64,000 nucleotides of DNA from Aphanomyces cochlioides (GCA_019828595.1 JAHQRK010000003.1:3720001-3784000), one strand, 5' to 3'. Shown: positions 43,419 to 55,023, numbered from the stretch's first letter. The notes: generated by a model from the sequence alone, not told the origin. A program made the numbers and translations.

Positions 43419-44180
43419 AATTTGAAATGTCTATCCAGTTAGTCATGTACAATGCAGATCTTCAAATTTGTATAATCATTAATTTATCTATATATAATGT
43501 TGTGTTGGGCCGTGATACTGTAATGTTCTGAACTGAAATCAGTTTGGAGCCAGATACTGTAGTAAAAATGGAATGCTGTTGAATGCACTTTAAAAAATCG
43601 CTTTTTGGATGATGTCAAAAAGTGCCGGCCTTCACTAGGCAAAACTGTGATAACAATAACTGCTCATGTGCTAGAATTAGCGAAACACACAAGATAACAC
43701 TATTGTTTTGCCGAATTGTTATTTGTTGCTCAAAGAACTCTTATCATAGTGTCAGATTGCATCGACAAAATGTTCGATTTTTTCGAATATTATCAGAATT
43801 GACATTTTTTTGCATGCGATTTTGTCCATGTGGTTGACGATGTGTCGAATCTTGAAATTGTTCCAGATTGTGGATGCCTTTGTTTTGTTTGTTTCGTTTT
43901 CTTTTTCTAGTTTAAGCCAATAGTTTTTGAGATTAAGTTTTTTAAAGTTCAGCGAAATTTAAGAAATTTGCGAAAATCAACTTTTGAACGATGCTAAAAG
44001 TTGTTTTTGTTTCGAAACAAAATGCATAACAGAGTGATATTACGGATAATTCTAAACCGATGTACTGATAATGTGGCATATCCGCTACTGTCGACTTTTC
44101 TTTCAGTATCCAATTGTGTGTCCCAGGTTAAAAATCCTTAATTCATTGTTGTATGAAGTTCATTTTTCAACTGAAAGGCT
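43419..44180. other. Non-coding stretch
   Basis: Between two divergent genes. T-rich with short open frames; no feature recognised beyond likely promoters. Confidence 0.4.
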
Positions 44181-45028
44181 ATGACAAGAGTACACGTGTG
44201 GCGAAAAGGCTGCGACGAACAAATTTTGCTTGAGAAGCTCTTCAAAGATGGCTGTATCGATCTAACGGACACACCCAAGTCCGTTTACGAACAACATGAA
44301 GCGTTTCAACCGTTCGGGCAGACAGTTTTCCGCGCTCACTTCAACAAAACTCGTGCACGACTCGGAATTCCATGTAAGTGATTTCATCCTTGCAATAATT
44401 ATCTAATATCTCTAAAGTAGGTAGACAATTAAAACGAGACAATGAAAACTCGGAGGATCTCCTTGAATTGAAGACCACGAAACGATTGCGTTACCAGGAA
44501 GTGGCGGATGATCCAGAAGACACGCCGTCAGATGTTATTAATTGCATCCATTACGCTTGCAACGTCGCAACGTATCGTGACCCCAACTAGATGCATGAAA
44601 TGGTAATCGCCACGATTTGCCTTCCATCAGGGAGCAACAAACTTGATTTCGTCGTCGATGAAAGTGGTTTGTTTGGATTGGTCAAAATGGATTGGCCAAT
44701 CATTATGTCCAATGTGGAGGATATTTTTGCCAACGAAATCAAGTCAAAGACCATCACTCACTATCACCCAAAATTGATGGCGTTGAAAGAGCAACTTCAA
44801 CGAGTTGCATCTGTCATCAACGAAGTCCCGAAGACAACGTTCCGAGTGGAGTGTCCTCTACAGGTCCAGCCTGCTGTGGACCCAGTAGCGAAAGAAGTCG
44901 TTGTGTGCCCTGCAACTGGCGCTCTTATACTTGTTATCACTTGTAAAGCTGCAGGAAACCAGTTTGCGACTACCAGTTCGTCAACTTCATTGTCAAATTT
45001 TAACACACGAAGCGTTCGTATCGAATAA
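44181..45028 (+). pseudogene. Two-exon protein of unknown function, family A (one stop)
   Basis: Exon 1 44181-44373 (193 nt), 47-nt GT-AG phase-1 intron 44374-44420, exon 2 44421-45028. Exon 1 reads MTRVHVWRKGCDEQILLEKL, then DTPKSVYEQHEAFQPFGQTV and FRAHFNKTRARLG; it aligns with exon 1 of the copy at 22977-23812 through W-x(3)-C-x(4)-L..L...G.I and F-x-PF-x-x-x-VF-x-x-H. Exon 2 carries one TAG at 44588-44590 and then VIATICLPSGSNKLDFVVDE, GLVKMDWPIIMSNVEDIF, ALKEQLQRVASVINEVP, FRVECPLQVQPAVDP. The identical intron position, phase and length argue for common descent. Function unknown. Confidence 0.7.
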
Positions 45029-45540
45029 AAATAATATATCTATTCTTTTCGTGTATTTTTTTTTATCTTTTCGGTATTTCCCGCAACTCCCAAGAAAAAG
45101 TCAATTTTCGGAACCTCTCTAATGAATAAAATAGATAAAAGTAAACGCTCTTACAAAGAAAATAATTCTTCATCAACTCTTCCACGTCAAATGAATACTT
45201 CGAAGTAAAGCAATAGCAAAATAGATAATTCACTAAAGATGAATAATTTACGATATTTTTACCCAATAATTATTAAGTAATGAACAATTTTAGCCAATCA
45301 AGAACAAAAAATCAAGCATTACCAAACATTCTAAAGATCACATGAATAGCTCAAAATTGCTGCAATCAGGACGATTGAATAAATACAAGCTGTTAAGTAC
45401 AGTCAAACGTTCTTGCCATCATTTCTCTATTCATGAGCAACGTACTACATCCCTCCGAAACTCTGCGCGGCCGCGACTTGGCGGAGCTCTACTTTACTCG
45501 AAAGGAAAATTGATAAAAAAAAATTAATTAAAAAATACGA
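45029..45540. other. AT-rich non-coding stretch
   Basis: No gene recognised; T- and A-runs dominate. Confidence 0.4.
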
Positions 45541-45626
45541 GCCCTGCCAGTAATGTTTGGATCTGCAAATGTGGGTCGAAACGTTCCCAAAATGGCTCGG
45601 GCTACACCAATCTCTTCTCCCATATC

Positions 45627-47045
45627 ATGTCTAGGCACCCTGAATATGCCACTCTTCGTCCTGGGAACGTTGAAAACAACAACCTTACTCTTCGTCCTGG
45701 GAACGTTGAAAGCAACAACCTTATCCTCGAGCTTCTCGTCCCAAAGGACATTAAAAAGGTGTATGGATGGTTGCAATGGATTACGTCATCATTGTTACTC
45801 TTTTCATTTTTTGACCAATGAAATGACGAGAAAATATGCGAAACTGGACAAATTGCTGAGAACACTTTTTTGAAATGGATGTCTATATTGACGAAGCACG
45901 TTGAATTGACCATTACGATTATGCTCCCTGAACTGTTTGGTCTTGTGTTTGATGGATGGTCTATTGGCTCAACCCACTATGTTGCTGTCTATGCTAATTT
46001 CCCCTCAAATGATCCGATTGGCTACAAAAAGATCATTTTATCTTTTTCACCAATCAATGATGAGGATTCTTTGTCTGTTCTAGCTCATTTGGAATACTTG
46101 GATTTTGTAGTGAGTTTCTTTGGAAATCCCTGGAAAATGTCCCAGTTCTTATTGGTAACTATTGCTCAACCAATTGTGCAACGGCAAGACTTTGTGGCAT
46201 TCCATTGGTTGGTTGCGCTTCGCACCGGTTCAACTTATTTGTGAGCATTATTTTGACTGAATACGAGGACTTGGTCAATTTAGTCAATGAACTCATGCGC
46301 AAGTTGCGCAACATCGTTGTTGCTGCTAAACTCCGTCGACACACCCCTCTTGTGGCCAAAACGAGAAACACAACTCGTTGGAGCTCTACTTATAATATGT
46401 TCCTACGCTACAAGGAAATAAGGGAATTCCTCCCTCGAATAGGAGACCCTGATGTTGACGAGCTCCTGCCAACTCTCCGACAAAATCGCCAAATCGACGA
46501 TCTTGTCGAGAAGCTCGCTGAATTTGACTCTGCTACTGAGGCGCTCTAGTCCACTGAACTATCTCTCTTGGATGTTCGCAATCTGTTCGACATTGTGATC
46601 GAAGAGAATCCGTCGGCAGCAACTCGGCTCTGAACAACCTCCGGCATTGTCACTTGTCCCGAATTTTAAAATGCAGTCGTCAAAATTTTGCAAGGTAAAA
46701 CCAACACACTTACCAATATTCAGGTTAAGAGTGTTGGTCGTTTGAATCAAAGCGTCGGCGACAGCGACAGCGGCGGACTCGTCTGGTCGGCGATTGAGTC
46801 TTGCAGAGAGAGAGAAGAAGCGGTTCAAATCAGCCCTTGCGGATGATATTTATTTAGACTGCCGCGTCATACGTCCGACGTCCAACATGTGTGAACGTCT
46901 ATTTTCTCTAACCAAATGGGCCCTCTCTGACCGCCGTCGTGGAATTTCTCCGCAGACTTTCGAGCAGCAGATGATTTTGAAAGAAAACGCTGAGCTATGG
47001 GGCATATGTGATGTCCAAGAGATCATGGAGAAGGAACAAGAGTAA
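45627..47045 (+). pseudogene. hAT-type transposase, broken
   Basis: Pieces in several frames: IKKVYGWLQWITSSLLL and NEMTRKYAKLDK; then KWMSILTKHVELTITIMLPE and FGLVFDGWSIGSTHYVAVYA (RNase-H-like start with Asp); CASHRFNLFVSIILTEYEDL and MRKLRNIVVAAKLRR; TRWSSTYNMFLRYKEI; and the hAT dimerisation region IRPTSNMCERLFSLTKWALS, FEQQMILKENAELW. At least four frame changes, so inactive. An N-terminal BED finger was not seen. A tandem duplication of about 33 bp (CTTCGTCCTGGGAACGTTGA twice, 45657-45720) lies near the 5' end. Confidence 0.85.
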
Positions 47046-47108
47046 GCTCAATGCTCAATGCGATGTGCAAGAGATCATCGCGAAGGAACAGGCGTAAGCT
47101 CAATGCAT
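47011..47108 (+). repeat. Tandem duplication at the end of the hAT gene
   Basis: Two ~50-bp copies beginning GATGTCCAAGAGATCATGGA and GATGTGCAAGAGATCATCGC, each ending GTAAGCTCAATGC, duplicate the last codons and the stop of the hAT reading frame. Confidence 0.75.
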
Positions 47109-47690
47109 AATACACATTCCATGTTTTGATTGAATTACTCGAATAACTTACTCTAGAGCAAGCTCATGGGAAATGAATAATTCCTGAATATCTTATGGAG
47201 AGTAAGTGATTTGCCTTCTCATCGTGAAGGAATGAATAGTCTGATCAGCTCACAGTGAAGAATAGGTTTGGAATAGTATTTCGAGGGGAATGCTACGTAG
47301 CTTATCAGAGTATGGGGGGGTTTAAATCCAAATTTTTCCACCGTTGAATGATATGTCATGAAATCTGATTGGTCAAAATTTAGTTTCAAGTTTTCAACGA
47401 AACACACTTCATTACACAGATTTCCAACAAGAACTTTGCTGTTGAGAATATATCCAACGTTGAAAAGGTTGGTGCACATGAGAAGTGAAATAATTCTGTA
47501 GATAGGACTCATAATCAATTACTTTCACTTCCCTATGAAAAGGAACATCATTTGTGATTGGATAAATTTTCTAAGACGTCTACAAACGACCATTTTTCAA
47601 CATTTAGAACCCCCCAATATTATTATTGGAAATATAATATTTCAAAGGTTTATTCTATTAGTATATGGAACTGTCAAAATAAAGAAATCA
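47109..47690. other. Non-coding stretch
   Basis: No gene recognised between the hAT relic and the copia fragment. Confidence 0.4.
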
Positions 47691-47695
47691 AAATG

Positions 47696-48465
47696 AATCA
47701 AATTATACAGGATAAAAGTTTGAAGTGGGAGGCTGACACATCATCACTTTGGCACCAACGCATTGGCCATCTTCCACTTGACGCACTCCGTCTTTGTTCA
47801 CAAGCCAAACTGGGCATCCCAAGTCTTGCAAATTTATCGCATCCATGTATGACTTGCCCACAAGCAAAGATGCACCGCACATCAGCACCAAAATCACACT
47901 CACGCTCCTTCAAAGTTGGTGAATATTGGCATTCTGACACAAAAGGACCCCTACCTGTAGTCTCCGTCGGTGGATGCCGCTATTACACAGTGTACATCGA
48001 CGATGCAAGCGGCTACAAACTCATTCGGTTCGTGCACTCGACCGATAAACTGACGCAGATCGCCAATTTCCGCGAGATTGTTGCCTATTCAGAACGTTAA
48101 ACAATAACAAAGTCAAGGTCATACGGAGCGACGGCGGTCCTGAGTTCTCATCGCACGCCTTCAACGACTGGCTTGCCAGAAAAGGAATTCGCCATGAACA
48201 ATCCGCAGCCGACAACCAATGGCAAAATGGAGTCGCAGAACGAGCTCACCGAACCATTATGGAAATGGCACTTGCTATGCTCACCCATGCGCGGCTTGCA
48301 TCACGTCGGTGGGTTGAAGCTGTCAATACTGCAGTCTTCATCCTCAACCGCTACCAAAAGCATCAAAACTCCCATCGAAATGTTCACTGGACACGCACCG
48401 AATTTGGCCAACATGAAGGTATAGCGGCTCTCTGTGTTGAAGCTTGCTTGCTACAGACACCCTGA
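47696..48465 (+). pseudogene. Ty1/copia integrase fragment
   Basis: Begins with the GAG-pre-integrase motif SLWHQRIGHLPLDALRLCSQ and HPCMTCPQAKMHR (HHCC zinc site), then VGEYWHSDTKGPLPVVSVGG (first Asp) and YYTVYIDDASGYKLI. After a frame shift near 48097: VIRSDGGPEFSSHAFNDWL (second Asp) and QWQNGVAERAHRTIMEMAL (Glu), RRWVEAVNTAVFILNR, then TPIEMFTGHAPNLANMK where it stops. Reverse transcriptase, RNase H and LTRs are absent. Its 3' boundary abuts the pogo/jerky relic at ~48450. Confidence 0.85.
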
Positions 48466-49301
48466 CTGGCGATTAGACAGACGCACAGACACTCGCTTGC
48501 TATTCTCTCGTTGTTCGCGATGGCTGGCCATCAATTCATTCAATCGATGGCCTCTGGACGGCCAACGACCATGACATGAGCGCCATACCGACCACAAATT
48601 AATCGTGCGTGTCATCCATACCTTTTTGGCGCTAGAATATTGTAGCCCAAGTTCATCAGGCCGTGCACCATGGAAACATCTTTGCTGGTTCGTAGCACCA
48701 ACAAACAGCAAAGGAGGCTTTGCAAAACCATCCGCATTGATTGTAATGGCGACCCTTGAAAGCCTTAGTCGTCATTGATTTTGATGGCGTAGTGGAGTAG
48801 AAGTAGGCAGTTTCATCCATATTGAATATTTACGACGATTCACCATAAAGTCGTCGAGATTTTATGTTGTATCGCTTCTTAAAACGATCAAGCCAACCAT
48901 TTGACAATGAGGACTGAACATTGCGTTGTTGGAGTAATTGTATTCCCTTTTCAATGATCATATTTCCATCAACTATGGGAATCTTTAAGTCTTCCCAAAC
49001 CTATTTTACATGACTATCTATTAAAACATGGATGGACTAGTATGCTGACCTTAATCCTCTGACAGAGCTCCTGTTCCATCTCAGGGAACTTCCAGTTGAT
49101 GTATGATTTGCACGAAAGGTTGACATGTTCGCGCACTTCATACTTCAGGATCTTTGATATTGTTGATCGGTCAAGACACTTAGACAGCTTGAACTCATCC
49201 TTCGCCCATTGTGAGAGCTCTTCGTGTGTTTTCTCGGGGTGTCGGCTGTGCTCTTCCTTGATCTTGATCTTGTCTGCTATGGTTATGCGCTGACGGAGCA
49301 T
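48451..49301 (-). pseudogene. Pogo/jerky-type transposase relic
   Basis: N-terminal helix-turn-helix part at 49301-49014 (MLRQRITIADKIKIKEEHSR; HEELSQWAKDEFKLSKCLD; STISKILKYEV). Further along the strand NMDETAYFYSTTPSK (first Asp) and, in another frame, ITINADGFAKPPLLFVGATN, RCFHGARPDELGLQYS. The remaining DDE region is lost or scrambled. Several frame changes. Belongs to the CENP-B/jerky-like DDE_1 group. Confidence 0.75.
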
Positions 49302-50539
49302 TGCGAGTCAAACAGTCAGCCAGTTCGTCCTTTGTCACTACACACGCAAGGTACTCTTAAAATATAAAGATATTCAATTATACAGTATATATTTTTGTGA
49401 TTGTGACTAATGATATATGGTGTATCACGAAACTTTGATCATCATTCCTATGTTTGGCTGTACTTTGTCAAGATATGTTACAAACATTCTCATATTTACG
49501 AAACTTTCACGAAATTTTTACCTTCACTCCGTTAGTGAAAGTCTCGTCGAAGGGGTTTCGCAGTTGACAGCGCGAAGCGCTCTTAACAATTGTGAAACCC
49601 CAAACATATTATGTTCGGGGTCCCCCGGGGTCGGGGTTGCGGAGAACCGCAACCCCATGGTGCGGACTTGCGAACAAAACCTTTTTCTGTATACATTTTT
49701 CAAGTCAGAGTAAAACGTGTTTAAACGTGTTTTTATACAGAATGATGGTCAAAATTTCGACTATCTCGGGGTTTTACCTGTAATAGAAGGTTTTAGCAAG
49801 TCGTGTTTTTGATCCAAATCCCCGACTCAGCTTCGATGACATAAACACGCGCACTTCGAAAACTATCCGAATATTCATGTTGGACGGATATTGCACTTCG
49901 TATTCACACGGTGTCATGCTGTCTGGAGATGTGGTTCTGCCTTGCGCCACGCTAGCTGGACATTTCAGTGGCCCATCTCGTATGGATGAATGCGAATTAC
50001 CTCCTAGTAAAAAGCTTAATCGGTTTATTAGCTCCATGCAGCTTGCTTTTTGTTTTTAACGACCATCGGCAAAATCACGACTTGGATGGCCAAAGTCGGT
50101 TCGAAAAATGAAATTCCCAACTTCCGAGTGGTAAATTCCCGACTCCATCGAATTTCGAAGCAAGTGAAATCCGAATTTATAAGTCGTAAATTCAATTTTA
50201 CGACTTGCTAAAAAGTTCTAATGTCGTAAGTTTTGCAGAATTTCGTCATCACATGATTGTTACAGAGAAAGATTTCTTTGAAATTTCTGGAAAATTTCGC
50301 TATCCGGACGTTTTGTCACCTGCTTGCGCTTTCCCCCATGAATGAAGATGGTCAACAGTACACACAAGCCCGCAAAGATTTCTTTGATTATGCGCGTGTG
50401 TGCTTCATTTGTATGGGAAGAGTTGGAGCAACGTAGATGCTATTATTGGTAATAGGAAATTTTCGGTAAGCCATGTTTCCGTTTCAATTTCCCAAACGAA
50501 AGGAGAAGTATGATATGGAAATAGTGTCAAAATTTCATT
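49302..50539. other. Repeat-bearing non-coding region
   Basis: Around 49536 the text CTCGTCGAAGGGGTTTCGCA followed by GCGAAGCGCTCTTAAC resembles the MITE core near 35408. A GC-rich patch (GGGTCCCCCGGGGTCGGGGT, 49619) and a short AAACGTGTTTAAACGTGTTT repeat (49712) follow. No gene seen. Confidence 0.45.
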
Positions 50540-50940
50540 TTCTCTATTATGCATTCGATTCCAAATTGGACTGGGCTGTCGAATCGAATCGACTTGCCAG
50601 AATCGACTAGCAATCGACTAGCCAATCATATATCAGTATTTTCAATATTTTGACCAATCAAATCACCTTAATTATATGACTTGGGGAAAGGCCGTGGGGA
50701 AAGGCCATGATGGACGCTGACGCTTTGAAGATACGCGCGGCGTCTTGACGCTTCATAACGAGGTTGTATTGGGCATAGAAATCATGCATGACGGTATTCT
50801 GGGATGCAGGTACCATTGCTAGGAAGAAATTGTACTTAACTTTGTATACTATAAAATACTTCATATTAAATTTAGCATAGTCGATTGCTATGCGATTTGG
50901 CCAATGACCTGCCAAGTCCACATTTCACTGAAAAGGACAA
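50540..50940 (-). repeat. Second copy of the 41455-41875 repeat
   Basis: Inverted relative to the first copy. Carries the same conserved frame on the minus strand (NTVMHDFYAQYNLVMKRQDA; FPHGLSPSHIIKVI, ending near 50658). It directly precedes the Harbinger transposase remnant. Confidence 0.8.
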
Positions 50941-51974
50941 TATGATGATACGGACGATTATCCGTTTTCTTTGTCGGATGTTGTGGGAGGCATTTGGAGC
51001 GGCGTCGATGGTGTTTGTGGCCCCTCGTTTGAATGATACCGAAGCCATGGAGATTATAGCTCAAGTCTACCGCAAGACGAAGAGCATTTGACAGTTTCTA
51101 CGAGTTATGCAATGCCTCATGGACAATCACTTGTTTCGCATTCGCATTCTGCCACCTGTCATCTCGTATGAAAACCAGTTCAGCTTGTATCTCGACGACT
51201 CGACTGCAAACTTTGCAGTAGATAAGTGAGATCAAGCGCATTTGCACTGCAATGAATCTTCCTAATCAGTTCACAACTCCCTCGAAAGATCTTGTATCCT
51301 GCAATGAGGGTTTTGCAATGGTCTGTCGCCGCCTTGCAGTGCCGTGCCGGCTTTATACAGTGGCTAATGAATTTGGTCGGTCTGTGAGCGCTACATCACG
51401 TATCATCAAATTTGTTGTTGAATTACTCTTCGCAAATTACGTGAACATGATGTATCTACACACTTCTTTACTTTCACAACGTGTTAACATGTACGCAGAA
51501 GCCATTTTTGCAAAAGGTTCGCCGATCAAGACTTGTCTAGGATTTGTGGATGGAACCAAGCATTTTATTAGTCTATCTGGTCCACGATATAGTCGAGAAA
51601 AACACCAACATGAAAATCTCCAATGGGTTTGCTACAACGGCCATCCACGGCGACACTGTTTGAATTGGCAGGCTGTTGCAGCGCCAGATGGTTTGATAAT
51701 CTCTATGTTTGGTCCTGTTGAAGGGCGTCGACACGACTCTACTGTGATGGTCATGAGTAAATTACTGAATCTTTAGAGTTATTGCCCGAGCTCGATGGCC
51801 ATGTTCTTTACGGGGATCCAGCTTATGGATTGCGTGATTATCTTTGTTGTCGTTTCCCCAATCCACAAGACGGATCCGATGAAGCTGAGTTCAACCGTTT
51901 GATGAGTAGTGTCCGAAAGGCAGTCGAATGGAATTTCGGCTTGATCAAATGCCTATGGCCTTGAACATGGACTA

Positions 51975-53295
51975 CAGGGAACGACAGTTTAAGTGGCCTA
52001 TCGAAGTTTAGGCGCAATTTTTAAACCGAATAGCCAATAGAAGTGCAGGGATCAAATGGGCCATTCTCATTGGCGGGATTTTTTGTCATTGGCGCTAAGA
52101 AATTTAAATAGTTGTAGCAAGCGTCAGCGCTCCCCATTTATTAAAATGAGCCCTCCACAACTCAATACCAAGATTTGCAAAGGCACTAGCACCGTGGACG
52201 AGCGCCGGGCTGCTTTGGAGCTATTGAAGAAGAACTTGGAAGTCACCTGTGCGCCATCCCGCCAAACACAACAGCTATGTGCCAGCCGCTTGACGTCGGC
52301 ATCATGGCTCCGTTCAAGAGACACTTGCGAGACCTCTGGCTGCTTGAGGACGAGATTGAAGGCGACGACGACGACGAAGATCTTGACGATGCCGACCTTG
52401 AGAGTCCTACAGCAAGGATGAAGCGAATGGCCATGGTGAACTGCGCCATACTTGCATGGGACAGAATTTCGGACGAAGATGTGCGAAAAGCGTTTAGGAA
52501 GGCGATTCCAAGAAGTACTACTAAATGAATAATATAGTATTTTGTATGCGAATGTCCATCATGTACTTCTAATAGGCTTAGCGAGCGTAGTACTACTAAT
52601 TAATACTATGCATACTTGCTTTGATCTTTGAGTTTATATATAGCGCAACATTAGTAGTACTACTTAGTACTTTTGAACTTCTTAGTTATAGCCTGGCAAT
52701 GATCGGGCGAGATAATTCCCACCTTAGTCCGGTTTAGACTCAGTTGGACTTTATGAACATAAAGGACAGGGACCCATTATAATGTTTCCCGCGCGCCAAA
52801 TCCATGGAAGTCAGCGAATGACCGAACTATTTGACCAAGCCCACAAGTCTCCCCGAGAAACAGCGAACAAATTATTTGAAAAGTACTAAGTGCTACTAAA
52901 AGTTACACTATTAATAGAATATTGTTCAAGCATGATCAAGGATTCTCGTCTAGAGAGGATACACAAAGTCCCACAACCACAATAAGCTATCAAACGATCA
53001 TTTGATTGGATGTAAGATCCTCTTTTAAATGGCAAAGGAGAGACCTTTCATACCTAAATTCTTGCAAGATCGTATACGAAAGAAAACTCTTACATTTAAT
53101 GTTATACAGGATAAATGCTGTATTCTCATATTTCCTGTAATATAAAATTTTTATGATGACAAGTATTTAAATTCTCTGTCCATCCATCCAATTGGCTGAT
53201 TTGCATTCGAACTTCGTAAATATGCTGACCAATCAGATTGTTTCATTCTAAACTTTCGAAGGAAATCCATAGGCCATTTAAACTGTCGTTCCCTG
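51975..53295 (+). mobile_element. Internally deleted pogo-type element
   Basis: Inverted ends start CAGGGAACGACAGTTTAAGT (51975) and, inverted from 53295, CAGGGAACGACAGTTTAAAT. TA lies on both sides (51973-51974, 53296-53297). Its first 11 bases equal those of the element at 57236-59052. The interior joins the N-terminal ~32 codons of a transposase directly to its C-terminus, so it depends on an enzyme in trans. Confidence 0.9.
52146..52528 (+). pseudogene. Pogo-type transposase with large internal deletion
   Basis: Starts MSPPQLNTKICKGTSTVDER and ALELLKKNLEV, then a frame change leads straight into IPPNTTAMCQPLDVGIMAPF (third catalytic Asp), KRHLRDLWLLEDEIEGDDDD and ISDEDVRKAFRKAIP. The last part closely resembles the C-terminus of the transposase at 57704-58890. 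DNA-binding domain and first two catalytic residues are missing. Confidence 0.85.
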
Positions 53296-53621
53296 TACCA
53301 CAAGAAGCAAAAGATCCGTAAAGCGCCAATCGGAAAGTTCTGGCTTGTTGCTGCGCTCTTTCGAACTGTCATACGTGCATCCATCCCCACGGCAACCAGA
53401 TATCGATGTTCTTCGATTGATCACCACCATGTCTTCAAGATCTTCTTCAAACGAAATAATTCAATTTGATCACTTTCACTTTTTATTACTAACTTTTTAT
53501 TATTATCCACTGAATTTTAATATTAATATTTATTAATGAATTAGTGTATAAAATATATTCATTCGAAAAGAATATTTTGCTGTATTTATATTTTTATCTA
53601 TTTTTTAAAATCGGGAAAAGT

Positions 53622-54396
53622 CTAATCGCGCCTGGTGACCATTGTCTCAAGGACTGCCATTAACGCGGCGTGTCTTTCACGGCTTTGCTTCGCCTCTTCT
53701 CGATCAAACTCAAGTCGCTCGCGTTGTATTTTGTCGTTGTCGTTGTCGTTTTCCGTCATTGCGTTCAAGCCAGCTACGATTGTTCTCATCAAAGTATCAA
53801 GTCCTTCGCGACGAGTTTTCCGCTTTTTCTGGACACGGCCCTCGGTTTTGTTCTTCCGCTTCAAGGGCTCCTTGTTGGCAGTGAGCTCGACATCACTGTT
53901 GTCATCGTCATCGTTGCCGCGGTTGCTGATACTGTTCAGTGCAAGCTTTCGTACAATGTCGCCGGAGCTGGCCAGCCCTTCTTTCTTTGGTTTCCATGTC
54001 TGCCCACACGTCTTCGCTTTGTTCATAGTCGTCCATGTGCGAAACAAAGACTGTAATTAGTTTGCGGCGTTCGTCGTACTCCTCGTTTGTTCTCGACTTT
54101 CGCAAACTTTCCATTTCACCCTTTTTGTAGCTAGAAAGAATTGTTTCGAAGCGTTTTCGTATGGCTTTGCCGTCTTTCTGCACACCAAATCCTCGTATCA
54201 TCGTCAGTTTGTCAGTATGGGAGTTCCAAGTATTGCTTGTGTCATTTCGCTTGCGCGGCCACGGTTCAAAGAACACAATTTCATTCAACATGATGATGTC
54301 ATCGCATACAGCCATCGACTTGCGCTGTGGAGGGGTCACGCTGAAGGGAGATTCGTCTTCAAACTCTTCATCATTCGAAGAGGGATTCTGCATCAT
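53622..54396 (-). pseudogene. Myb/SANT-like partner gene of Harbinger element 3, frameshifted
   Basis: Begins MMQNPSSNDEEFEDESPFSV. MLNEIVFFEPWPRKRNDTSN, DKLTMIRGFGVQKDGKAIRK and RFETILSSYKKGEMESLRKS form the trihelix/Myb-like module common in oomycete Harbinger partners. A shift near 54000 moves the continuation (PKKEGLASSGDIVRKLAL; ELTANKEPLKRKNKTEGRVQ; basic KKRKTRR; coiled coil ERLEFDREEAKQSRERH) to the next frame. It ends 86 bp from the transposase end, tail to tail. Confidence 0.75.
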
Positions 54397-54834
54397 TGAC
54401 GATTTCCAAATGGGCGGTTCTTATCGTCAGTGTGATTACACACATTCATCCGTCAATTGCATGCATTCTACACTACTAAGCTTTTGGGATGTTGAAGTCA
54501 ATTATAGGACTAAGGGCCTGTTCGGAGCGACTTTTGCTTTAGCGACTTTTGAGCATGTCGTAGATTGACGAAGTCGCTGGAGGACAGCGACTTCTGACTT
54601 GAAATTCGACGAATATTTACCAATCAGTTTAATTTATGCGTTTATACACTGACTTCCTTTCGACTCGGCATTGCATCAAATGGAGCCATCAATCTCGCCT
54701 GAGGCGACAGAATCGACGCTGGATGAGCTCGCTAACTCACTGATGGAAAGCCAGCCCACGTGTTTGAAGCAAGCTAGGCGAGCCAAGCCGGCGAAAAATG
54801 AATTGGCGTCGGAGAAAGCACCCAAGACAGTGTG

Positions 54835-55012
54835 TGTTGCGGTTTCTGCCCATGAGAATGCATATAAGATTACATATCAATTGATAGGAGTAGATGCACA
54901 TCCGGAAAGATCTCTTGTGAAACCGAAGGTAGATTCACTTCTAAAGAGGATAAGAAGGGAACAAAACGATCTTTGAGTCTGCCAACGCGACCAAGTGCAA
55001 TAAAAGTCAATA
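54835..55012 (+). repeat. 5' LTR of copia element 2
   Basis: Begins TGTTGCGGTTTCTGCCCAT and ends AAGTCAATA. Four mismatches to 61331-61508. Confidence 0.92.
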
Positions 55013-55023
55013 GGTTATGAGCC
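55013..55023 (+). promoter_or_regulatory. Primer-binding site of copia element 2, overlapping gag start
   Basis: GGTTATGAGCC directly follows the LTR, the same half-tRNA-Met primer site as in copia element 1. The gag ATG (55017) lies inside it. Confidence 0.82.

Larger units (their letters stand above)
50942..53540 (+). pseudogene. PIF/Harbinger transposase (element 3), split by a pogo derivative
   Basis: An N-terminal remnant (RTIIRFLCRMLWEAFGAASM; PRLNDTEAMEIIAQVYRK) is followed, after stops, by ICTAMNLPNQFTTPSKDLVS, CLGFVDGTKHFISLSGPRYS (first Asp), WQAVAAPDGLIISMFGPVEG, then in another frame HVLYGDPAYGLRDYLCC (second Asp) and RKAVEWNFGLIKCLW (Glu). The coding sequence resumes after the insertion at 53298 with HKKQKIRKAPIGKFWLVAAL. 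It converges with the Myb-like gene at 53622-54396. Multiple lesions make it inactive. Confidence 0.82.

Noticed and set aside
49619..49645. GC-rich patch as a terminator or RNA gene
   Set aside because: Short symmetric GC run without a fold or box motifs that identify an RNA gene.
53635..54060. Plus-strand Ser/Phe-rich proteins
   Set aside because: Antisense shadows of the charged Myb-like partner gene on the minus strand.
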